64,000 bases of DNA from Glandiceps talaboti (lineage: Eukaryota; Hemichordata; Enteropneusta; Spengelidae). The notes beneath the pieces are model-generated. The model was not told the DNA's origin, ran no database searches, and saw only the letters and a program-made list of their open reading frames with translations. Made by a program: the position numbers and the translations under genes. Positions within the stretch are counted from its first letter, which is position 1, and the number at the start of each line of letters is the position of its first letter. Below are positions 1 to 10,038 of this stretch, piece by piece. The DNA lies in contig NC_135559.1 in NCBI RefSeq assembly GCF_964340395.1, positions 20,444,111 to 20,508,110 of the forward strand, read 5' to 3'.

Positions 1-201
1 TATCTGTATGAAATGTGTACATTTTATACATAGACCCTTTTACAATTTTATTAAAACAGAGAAACCATTTAGGTATAGACAGTGTTCTTAGACTAGTTTA
101 GACATGGTTCGGTTTAGACAAGTTTTACTGTATGTATTTTAGTGTATGTATTTTAGTGTATAGCCTGTCTCTCATTCAAATCATCAGGTGTTCTGTTTAT
201 A

Positions 202-334
202 CATAGACCCTAAAGGAAATGGAAAAGTCACTTAATTTGGCATTCTTTTTGAAGTTTACCAGGGTATTTCAGATGTTGCACTGTTGGTAGTGAGATTCCC
301 TTTGTGGACTCCTCCATTTCCTCTAGGGTCTATG
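202..334. mobile_element. Short MITE with ~22-bp terminal inverted repeats
   Basis: The left end CATAGACCCTAAAGGAAATG is answered in inverted orientation at 313-334, with a mismatch or two, giving a 133-bp element. It interrupts a pair of similar flanking phrases (GGTATAGACA near 73-82 and near 391). No clear target duplication was found, so the superfamily is not assigned. Confidence 0.5.
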
Positions 335-524
335 GCTTATTGAGGTATACATGTATTTTACAATTTGTAAGCAAAAAGAAAACTTGTTAGGTATAGACAA
401 TGTTCTAGTTTAGATATTGTTTGGAACTCATGGCCAAAAAATTTATACATCTATATTTTGTATTAAAAGCTTGTCTTTTATTGCATATTATTATCATTGA
501 CTATCAAGACATGTAACTTGCATA

Positions 525-936
525 ACAAGTCATTGAGAATGACATAGTTCCCGCTATGATTGGGTTTTAAGGAACATGAAACCTGCGCCAACAAAATGGC
601 TGCCAGGCAGCCATATCATATTGTATCACGACGAAAATGGCTATGCACATGTATGTCATAGAACACTGTGCTAATACCAACTTTGGATGAGATCTGTTTA
701 AGCATGTCTGAGTTATGGCTTTGGACATGGAAAATTCGCAAACAAAATGGCTGCTAGGCGGCCATATTCGATCGTATCGTGAAACAAATTGACGTGCATA
801 TGTATGCTATAGTATGTTGTCCCTGTACCAAGTTTGAAAAAAATCGGTCCTAACATCCCAAGGAAACAGCTCCGGACGGACGGACGGAACCCAATCCATA
901 AGTCCCCGTCCTGGACTTTGTCCGGTGGGGACTAAA
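525..936 (+). mobile_element. HINE/pearl-like element, family B, copy 1
   Basis: A small hairpin (GTCATTGAGAATGAC) is followed by TAGTTCCCGCTATGATTG at the left end, and the right end reads GGTGGGGACTA, so the ends form short inverted repeats. In between lie two tandem copies of a ~135-bp core, each with an AAAATGGCTGC phrase and a partly palindromic GGCAGCC block. A short GGAC microsatellite lies about 60 bp from the right end. A second copy is at 7756-8523. No coding capacity. The layout (short TIR, tandem core, microsatellite near one end) is that of Helentron-associated elements; the family assignment is inference. Confidence 0.6.
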
Positions 937-939
937 AAT

Positions 940-1055
940 CAGTGACACCCCCCCCCCAACGCATACACAAAAAGTTTGGACCCCCCCTCAAATCCACTGC
1001 ACAAAGTGACCCACCCCCAAAATGCACCCCCCTGTTAATTCTGTCCAGTCCCTAA
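940..1055. repeat. C-run cluster, possible solo end of a Harbinger-like element
   Basis: Five runs of C are spaced every 20-30 bp and followed by CCAGTCCCTAA. This resembles the subterminal G/C-run repeats and TWA-flanked ends of the elements at 22749-25425 and 2080-4975. The opposite end was not found, so this may be a relic or chance low-complexity DNA. Confidence 0.3.
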
Positions 1056-1800
1056 TATTGGAAGCTAAAACAGGGTTTAGAAATAAATAAATTATTTAGT
1101 TCAAAAATGGTATAAATCATTATCATACACTTGTTTTATAAATAAAAATCACAGTGTCATTTGATTGGACCTTTCCTTTAACGTGGGAAGATTTCAGAAA
1201 AAATTGAGATCGTCTTCGCAATAGTGCCCGAGGAGCTAAATTATATCAATTGTGTGTATAATATGTTAATGTAGTGCCTAAGTGGAATGTGGCCGATGTA
1301 GATTAATGCTAGCTGTCAATTTACTGAATAGTTTTGGCGTACAACAGTACGGCTTAAAAGCTGGAAACGAAAACAGATCACGTTCTTTACTATATAAGCA
1401 AAAAGCATACACCCGTCAGCCCCTGTTCAATTCAGTTTATTTCAAATTGCATTCAATTAATATATATGTAAGATACAAAATAATAGAAAAATACATATAA
1501 AAATAAAGGACACCAGCAAGAAATTGTCCATATCTATGAATGAAATTACACAAACAATACAATGTGACAGATTCTGTTATTGTACGCTTTTTAACACAAC
1601 TAAACCATTAAGAGGTTCAGTGGTGCTATAGACATGGAGCAGTGTCTGTCGATGTATGTATGCGTGTGTGTGTGCGTGCGAACGATTTTAACTCAAAATT
1701 AGGTGCACACATTTTTGTAAATAGACCTCTCAGAAAGTACTTGGTCGATGAACTGAAATTTGGTGAGATGTCTCTAGATATGCTATTCTGTTTAAAATAT
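1056..1800. other. No gene recognised
   Basis: AT-rich sequence without a convincing exon. Short open frames here lack any family signature. A brief TG-rich stretch lies near 1655-1680. Confidence 0.5.
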
Positions 1801-2545
1801 TTTGACATAATTGTCCATAACAATGATCTTGCCCTTAGCAACAACCAAATGCCAGTATATTTTGGTAAAATAACAATATCATGTGGTAGGCAAGTGAGTA
1901 AACATTCAAAGATGTAACTAGATCACGTCCGTAGCAACAGTCAATTGATCACGTATATTGCAAAGATAACAACAGGGATCAATAGACAAATGGATAAACA
2001 TTCAAGAAACATACAAATATGCATAGCAACAGGATATTGCCCATAGCTACAGCTATGATTATTTATTTTGCAAAGATAAGGCTGCTTTCACAAAAACTTG
2101 TTGGGGGGGGGGGGGGGTCGGGAGATTTTTTGTAAAACCCTAATTTTTTTTCAAGTATCCCCCCTGCCATATTCCAAAATTTTTCAAGTACCCCCCCCTG
2201 CCAAAGCCCCAAATATTTCAAGTACCCCCCTACCCGAATAAATTTTCAAGTACCCCCCCCCCCCACCCGAATACATTTTTTTGGAATACTCTTCCTGTGC
2301 GTTAAAATTCCATACCAAGTACAAAACTGTACATAATACACTTAATACCAACTTTGTCCATTATATATATATAGTCAATTTGTATAATGTGTGTATATAT
2401 ATACACAAACACCAGTTAAAACAAAATATTATGTTAACCAGTGCATTGCCTTTCCAAAAAACAACATATACTTGTAAATGAATTACACTTTGAATAACTC
2501 TTGTAAAATGATAAGCAGACCAACTGAGTCTTTGTTTTCTGTTTA

Positions 2546-2553
2546 ATATTGTA

Positions 2554-2596
<43 letters not shown>

Positions 2597-3383
2597 CTTT
2601 ATTGCAACCTTATCTATCATTTCGGATATCAGTATAGTACATAAAGTAAAAAGAAAATGCTTGTATTGACCATACACAAAAAAAGAGAGTAGTTTCACAA
2701 TGTGAAAATCAACATATACATGTAAATGTAATTGTCGAATGTATATCACGAGGCAGCTGGTATATTTTTGTTCAAGTGGTGTTCTCGAATTTTGAATCCT
2801 TGTTGAATAAATTTGCTTATTTCAACTAGTTTATTTGTGTCTTTTATTTTGAGAATCTTTATGAGATTATCCATGATTGAACCAGAATATATATTTAATT
2901 TGTTAAAGAGTTCTTTCCTTTCATTTTGATATCCTGTACAGCGTAATAAGAAATGCTCCTCGTCTTCTATTTCACCTTGTTTACATACAGGGCATGTCCT
3001 GCTTGATAAGGTGGTGTTTGTGTATCTTCCAGTTTCTATATGTAAAATATGTGCACTAATTCTAAGTTTTGTCATTGCTGATCTGTATTGTGGGTTTTTA
3101 ATGTCTTCTAAATAGTTTTCAAAGTTCATATCCGATTTAATTTGTCTATATGTAGGTAATTTATTTTTATATTGTTTGTCATTGTTGTCCTTCATTGTGT
3201 CCATTATATTTTTGTGTAGAAGCAACTTTAACTTTTCTTTAAATATAGCAATTAGGTTTTCACTGTTAGAATGGTTTGGTTCAACTGTCCAGACCTTATC
3301 CATACTCAAAAGTTTTAGTGTTTGCTTCATTCCTGTGGCCCATGATTGTATTCCATTTACCTTGTAAGAGCCTGATTATTGGA
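2546..3383 (-). mobile_element. LINE 3' fragment (C-terminal ORF2 region), 5'-truncated
   Basis: The minus strand encodes about 208 residues that match the C-terminal end of LINE reverse-transcriptase polyproteins: an opening VNGIQSWATGMK-type phrase, then a zinc-knuckle (CPVCKQGEIEDEEHFLLRC, pattern C-x2-C...H-x4-C) near the middle, then a helix-rich tail ending NKNIPAAS. The 3' end reads AATAAAGTTT and a run of ATT repeats (TAA on the plus strand, 2557-2594). A related fragment is at 10655-11636. It is dead on arrival because no RT catalytic region is present. It sits inside the Harbinger-like element. Confidence 0.8.
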
Positions 3384-3449
3384 CTGGTTTTGACGTTAGA
3401 TTACAAAGGTGAATGCAGGATTTTAAACAAAGTCTCAGAATGTGTATAT

Positions 3450-4055
3450 TTAAATTTTTGATTTCCAAGTGGTAGCTCTCCTTCCAGATCTTGTGTATAT
3501 AAACATGGCATTGTCATCATCATCATCATCATCAATTGCTCCTTCAACTTCATCAGAGTTGGAACTAGCTGTATCATCATTCTCACTGTCACTGTCATCA
3601 GATGACAAATCACTCTCACTTTCTTTAGATTGATAATAGTGGCATCTTACAGCATCAACTTTGTCTATTTTGTGCATTCCTGCCACAGCTAGCTGGAATT
3701 TCATAGTTGGAAAGGTATTTATCAAGTTCTTTCACTTTCAATTTGGAAATGTCACCGTTTCTGACAAGCGCATCCCAGTCATATTCATCAAATTTTTTTC
3801 AACACGTTGCTCCCTTTCTTTCATTCTTTTTCTTTCCCTCATAGAGGCAAGTGTTCTCTGTTGTTCTAAATGAAGGATTGCTCCCTTTAATATCTTTTTC
3901 TTGACACACAGTTTCTTGCTCAATTCGTCAAGTTTCTCAACATTTTTACTTGACACTAACCCTTTACTATACAGGTGTTTTAGTTGTGCATGTTTATTGA
4001 GACTATATTGGAGTATTTGCTCATATTGTTTCAGTTCACTACCTCATTCCTGCCA
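3450..4055 (-). pseudogene. Decayed transposon-type protein with coiled coil, SAP-like motif and acidic tail
   Basis: Read on the minus strand, the region codes for a Lys/Glu-rich, coiled-coil-like segment (ELKQYEQILQYSLNKH through ERKRMKEREQRVEK), then a segment resembling a SAP DNA-binding helix-loop-helix (DISKLKVKELDKYL, then a PAS-CG turn and KVDAVRCHYY), then a Ser/Asp acidic tail and a basic end (TRSGRRATTWKSKI). The three parts lie in different frames, with shifts near the T-run at about 3790 and near 3680, so it is broken. It lies inside the 2080-4975 element and may be a captured or original cargo gene. No transposase catalytic motif was seen. SAP assignment is inference from the Leu/Lys spacing. 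Confidence 0.5.
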
Positions 4056-4779
4056 TATATCTTTAGGGTAACTTTATATTGAGAGTTATGTCAAAGTTTA
4101 TTTATTTATCTATATATTTACTTTTTCTCTGTTAACTCAGCTTGTGAGATATTGTCTTCTGTTTCACATGTAGCAGACGTTGCCAATATGCTAATTTTAG
4201 GAAATATTTAGAATGTGTTATTAAAACAAAGACTCAGTTGGTCTGCTTATCATTTTACAAGAGTTATTCAAAGTGTAATTCATTTACAAGTATATGTTGT
4301 TTTTTGGAAAGGCAATGCACTGGTTAACATAATATTTTTTTTAACTTCCAAGAGCTGCAAATGTAAAATGTTGTCTGTCATTTAATACTGGTAAGAATTT
4401 ACATGAAAAAGTTACATATCATTGTGATAACCACAAACCAAAACACAGTCATGTCACAAAGAATATTTACAGTACAGTGTAAAGGTAATTTTACACATTA
4501 AAGGAACCAAATTTCAGTAGATAGTAGTGTACATGAAAGACACTGGTATTTTCAGACAAAAAACAATCTGTACCACTCAATTCGCCCATTTCAATTTATC
4601 ATTACATTAACAGTTCATTAAAAGAAAATCAAAATTTGACTGTTTTGTTTTTCATTTTACTAACTTGTGAGCAACTGTTGTTTGTAGCTGCTGTTTTTGT
4701 TGTTGTTGTTGTTGTTGAAAAAGGAAGACCAAGATTTTAAAAGCTTATTTTCCCATGTTTGAAAAGTCATGATGTCAAT

Positions 4780-4890
4780 TTATTTTCAGGTACATAACAT
4801 TTTACATACCCATAACATACCCATTTTACATACCCATAACATTTTACATACCCATAACATACCCATTTTACATACCCATAACATTTTTTC
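4780..4890. repeat. Short tandem repeat (CATAACATTTTACATACC type)
   Basis: Five or six irregular copies of an ~18-24-bp unit containing CATAACA and TTTTACATACC lie just inside the right C-run end of the Harbinger-like element. The open frame through it is a by-product of the repeat. Confidence 0.6.
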
Positions 4891-5617
4891 AGGTACCCCC
4901 CCCCTCCTCCCCACTATTATTCTCAAGTCCCCCCTAAAATCTCCCCCCCCCCAACAAGTTTTTGTGAAAGCAGCCTAACAATAGGGATTAATAGTCAAAC
5001 TAATAAACATTCACAAATGTATGTAAATATGCCTGACAACATGACTACCCCCATAGCAACAGCTAAACGATGGTGTTACCATAAAGATAAGAGAGTTGGA
5101 TAGGCAACTACATAATCATTCAGAAAATGAATTCCTATGCATGGATCAGCATGTGGATAAACATTATAAAAAACAGTGTAATTGTGCTACAAAGTTATTT
5201 GCTGTATTGTTATTATTCCTACTGTATACTACCAGTGCAGCAACAACTCTCATATTCTTGGTCTGATTCTGGTAAGTTTTTTTTGTGCCAGGAATAGCTC
5301 CCAGTGATTTTCTTTTTATGCAGACATGCATACAAAATCACGGATTATTACAAAAAGTTCCATTCAGGTATGGGACTACATGACTTGCATGATATAAAGC
5401 ATGCAATTCTGGTATCTTACGATTGCGCGTTTTTCAGGTTTTATTTATTTATTTATTTATTTATTTGATTGTTTGTTTCCTTTCGTATTTATAAAAATAT
5501 ATAGAAAGGATAAATTACTAAGTAAAAATGTAAAGGGCTTGAAAACTAACAACAGCAGCAGCAACACAGAGGAATGTCCTCCCAGTAGATACACAAATGG
5601 TCAACTTTGAAATCATA

Positions 5618-8600
5618 TCAATTTTCGCAATTATTGCTTTGAAGGTGAATTATCCCTCTTTTGTGCAAATCAACTAGTATACCATATTCTGCAGACATGT
5701 CATGTACAGGTTCTGGTATCATGTGGTCATCGTAATAATGATACGGGAGTGGTCTTCCGTGTTGATCTTCAGAAAATGGCCAGAAGCCGTACAGATGTAT
5801 TTCTCTACAAAAATTGAATGCTGCGGTGATGAATAAGGTACCTGGAGAGAGAGAGAGAGCGAGCGATCAGGATAAAAACGTAAACATGTACCACAAAGGT
5901 CAATTCAGGCAAAAAAAACGAAGGTAAAACAGCGATGAACGATTAGCCAACATCTACATTGGATTTTAATCAGATTGGTATGCATGTATGTATGTATGTA
6001 TGTATGTATGTATGTATGTATGTATGCATGTACATGTGTGTATGTATGTATGTATGTATGTATGTATGTACATGTGTGTATGTTTGTATGTATGTATGTA
6101 TGTATGTATGTATGTATGTATGTACATGTGTGTATGTTTGTATGTACATGTATGTATGTACATGTGTATGTATGTATGTATGTATGTATGTATGTATGTA
6201 CATGTGTGTATGTTTGTATGTATGTATGTATGTATGTATGTATGTATGTATGTATGTATGTGTGTATGTATGTACATGTGTGTATGTTTGTTTGTATGTA
6301 TGTATGTATGTATGTATGTATGTATGAATGTACATGTATGTATGTATGTATGTATGTATGAATGTATGTATGTATGTATGTATGAATGTATGTATGTATG
6401 NNNNNNNNNNNNNNNNNNNNNNNNNNNNNNNNNNNNNNNNNNNNNNNNNNNNNNNNNNNNNNNNNNNNNNNNNNNNNNNNNNNNNNNNNNNNNNNNNNNN
6501 TGTATGTATGTATATATGTATGTATGTATGTACATGTATGTATGTATGTACATGTATGTATGTATGTATGTATGTATGTACACATGTACGTATGTATGTA
6601 TGTATGTATGTACATATATGTATGTATGTATGTATGTATGTACGTACGTACGTATGTATGTATGTATGTATGTATGTATGTATGTATGTCTCAATGAAAC
6701 ACTCAACCTCAATTTGTGTAATGTTTGTAGAACGGCATTAACAGTTATGACTGTAAACTGGTGGTGGGGGGATTACTAAACAAATTGAGTCAAAGAAGGG
6801 GGGGGGGGGTTAAAAAATGTCAAGCCAGGCAGCAGGCCGGTTACTAAATGTTTCTGGATTTTCACCACCCCCCCCCCCCCCCCCCCGATCATAAATAATG
6901 ACAGCTCCCTAAGGCCAAGAACGAGATAATTGTTTCTGGTCAGCGTGCACATCACCACTTAAACACCCTCGGCCTTTTTTTCCGTGTTTATCCAGTCCAT
7001 GCAGTCTGTAGATTGGGGGGGCACAAAAATTAAACCCCCCCCCCCCTCCACTTCATTGAAGACAACTGCAGAGCCAATCATTAACAAGCAAATGACATCT
7101 GCCCCACAAACTCACTTGCTCTAAAGTAAATAAAAAGAACAGTAACTGTTATAATTAGTACACTGAGTGATAGTCCTAGGTTTGATGAGAATGAGAATAA
7201 AAAAAATATTCGCGTCGTCGTACTACTTTAGACAAAAAATGTCCTGACCAGAAACAATTCTTTTTTACCTAACAGCCCTTTAGATTTTCTAGTAAAGAAG
7301 AATTCATAGGCAGAACTTGGCAAGTAACATTACAATACTTACCAGAGGTTATACGCCCAGTCATGCCGTTGGAGTTCCAAAACTTGTTGACCATTTTATT
7401 GTACGATGGATTTTTATACACAATTGATCTATGTGTTGTCTGGAGGCCATCATGTGCTTTAAAGGTCAGATACACTAGTCTTTTGAAGGGGAAGCCATCA
7501 AGACAAATAGTAGCATTTCCATATTCATTCAGCTTTTCTTTAAAGACTTCCATTCCCTTTGTGTTAAGATATGAATAGCTATGGAAAGATAGAACACAGA
7601 TAATGTGTGTAAACAACTGTTGTTGAAAAGACATGACAGTTTTCAGAACTTCTTTTATTATGATCTTTGGTTGATCACTAACCTACATTTGTATCTGTAT
7701 GATAAATTTGCTTCTACACGCACATGGCCATGGTACGTAGCAAGGTAGATATGCAAACAAGTCATTGAAAATGACATAGTCCCCGCTATGATTGAGTTTT
7801 AAGGAACTGTCAGTTTATGTTGTCATTTTCAAACCTGGTTATTGTTGTTTGGCCTCATATGGTTGTTTTTGCCCTTACGGAAATGGTCTTTAGTATTCTT
7901 ATAGGATTCCTATAAGACCTATAATATTCCTATAGGATTCCTATAGGACTGATCATTCCTATAGAACTGTCCTAAAAGATTCCTTTAGGACTATCCTAAT
8001 TCCTATAGGAATTGTAAAGTATTCATTTAAGAAAGTGGCCAAAATCCTATAAGATCTTATAGGAATAATCTTTTAGGAATACTATAGACCATTTCTGTAA
8101 GGGTGATATCACTACTCTGTTCAAGCATGTCTGAGTTATGGACATGAAAACTGCGCCAACAAAATGGCTGCCAGGCAGCCATATCGGATTGTATCACGAT
8201 GAAAATGGCTATGCACATGTATGTCATAGAACACTGTGCTAATACCAACTTTGAATGAGATCTGTTCAAGCATGTCTGAGTTATGGCTTTGGACATGGAA
8301 AATTTGCAAACAAAATGGCTGCTAGGCAACCATATTGGATCGTATCATGAAACAAATTGACGTGCATATGTATGCCATAGTATGTTGCCCCTGTACCAGG
8401 TTTGAAAAAAATCGGTCCAGGCATCTCCAAAAAACATCTCTGGACGGACGGACGGACGGATCGACGGACGGACGGAACCCAATCCATAAGTCTCCGTCCT
8501 GGACTTCGTCCGGCGGGGACTAATTACATTAAATACTGAAAACATGGAGTTCCAGTCTGTACTCTGTAGCAGATGGCTTGAGGATTTATTTGTTAACACA

Positions 8601-9950
8601 TGTTCGGCAATGTCCAATTTCATAGCACTTTCCCATATTGTACGCATAAAGAATAAAGATGTACTCATTCAGCAAAGTATGAACCCCGCCCCATTCCTTA
8701 GGGAAAACTAATGCCCTGGCTGATACCGCTACTTATTGCAATCCTAGCTAACAAAATTTATTCTAATACTGTTTCAAATTTAACTGTTCACAAATCCACT
8801 AATCTATAACGTAAATCATAAATCCTGTATCAAGTTGTTATTTTAGCCAAAAATTGTATACAAGTATATGATTTACATATTTACATGTAAAGTGCATGTT
8901 CATTAACTTACCAAACTTTATGTGTATTGTACACTTAAATGCACGCATTCATCATAGTTGCTCGTGTCCATGTACATAATGACTCATGTGAATGACCATA
9001 GTTTCAATATGACATCCAGGTTACTGGGCAAATATGTTCAATTGTAATAATGGCTTGCTATGTAGATTAGGAAAAGCACTTAGCGAGACAGACTTAAGTA
9101 AGACTGCGAATCAAACTCACAGCTCATGATATAGACCTACTTTAGTAAGACAGCGAATCAAAATCATGCAGCCCATGATATAGACAGATTATAGTAATCG
9201 AAGACAGCGAATCAAAATCATGCAGCCCATGATATAGACAGATTATAGTAAGAAGACAGCGAATCAAAATCATGCAGCCCATGATATAGACAGCAGGATA
9301 TAGTAAGAAGACAGCGAATCAAAATCACAGCCCATGATGTAGACAGACTATAGTAAGCCAGCAAATGAAACTCACACAGCTCATGATATAGACAGACCAC
9401 TGCAATATAGACGATTTAAAACCATTTTTGTAGAAATCAATTTGAGATGTTTTGTGATAAACCATGATTGAAATGTAGGACAATGAGAAGACTTACCGGT
9501 ATCTTAAGATGCTAGTGTTACAAGAGACGAAATGTGTTTTTCTGCCAACATCTTTAGAAAAATTAGCAATTTCGGGCAAATTCATTCTGGTGAAAAACAA
9601 AGAGAGCATTATTTTTAAAAATAATGTCAAGATAAAGGCCAACCAGTAAATTGTGTATTCTGACTATTACCCATGTACTGAAGTCCACTCCCTTTGTAAA
9701 GTGTGCCCTCATTGGTCTAACCTCTGGTAACCCTAAAAAGTCAAAGTCGCTTCCATTTTGCTTGATTTTCTAAACAGTTGAGTTATAGCCATCTATGGTA
9801 TTACAAATATATATATATATAACATGGTAGCTAGCTGTATAACATGATAGCTAGATGTATAACATGGTAGATATATGTATAACATGATAGATAGATGTAT
9901 AACATGGTAACTAGATGTATAACATGATAGATAGATGTATAACATATATA

Positions 9951-10038
<88 letters not shown>

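Larger units (their letters stand above)
2080..4975. mobile_element. PIF/Harbinger-like element with TAA target duplication
   Basis: The ends are perfect inverted repeats starting GGCTGCTTTCACAAAAACTT and running into long G or C runs. TAA lies directly outside both ends (2077-2079 and 4976-4978), fitting the three-base TWA duplication typical of PIF/Harbinger transposons. Subterminal repeats of the form TTTTCAAGTA plus a C-run recur about every 35 bp at the left end. A second, inner inverted repeat pairs 2434-2545 with 4222-4330. Inside lie a LINE 3' fragment (2546-3383) and a decayed reading frame (3450-4055). No DDE transposase frame is visible, so this copy is non-autonomous. Confidence 0.72.
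1865..5180. repeat. Diverged ~110-bp tandem repeat, split by a transposon
   Basis: Units carrying the phrases GATAACAA, AAACATTCA and TAGCAACAG recur at about 110-bp spacing in 1865-2079 and again in 4976-5180. The 2080-4975 transposon sits inside one unit: the left part ends GCAAAGATAA and the right part continues with CAATAGGGAT, matching the continuous unit just upstream (GATAACAACAGGGAT). So the array predates the insertion. Confidence 0.55.

Noticed and set aside
5905-6779. Long overlapping open frames of MYVC / IHTY repeats on both strands
   Set aside because: They are translations of the TATG microsatellite, open in several frames at once, and run through an N gap.
9100-9415. CRISPR-like array
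   Set aside because: The unit is a directly repeated minisatellite without unique spacers, in animal intronic DNA.
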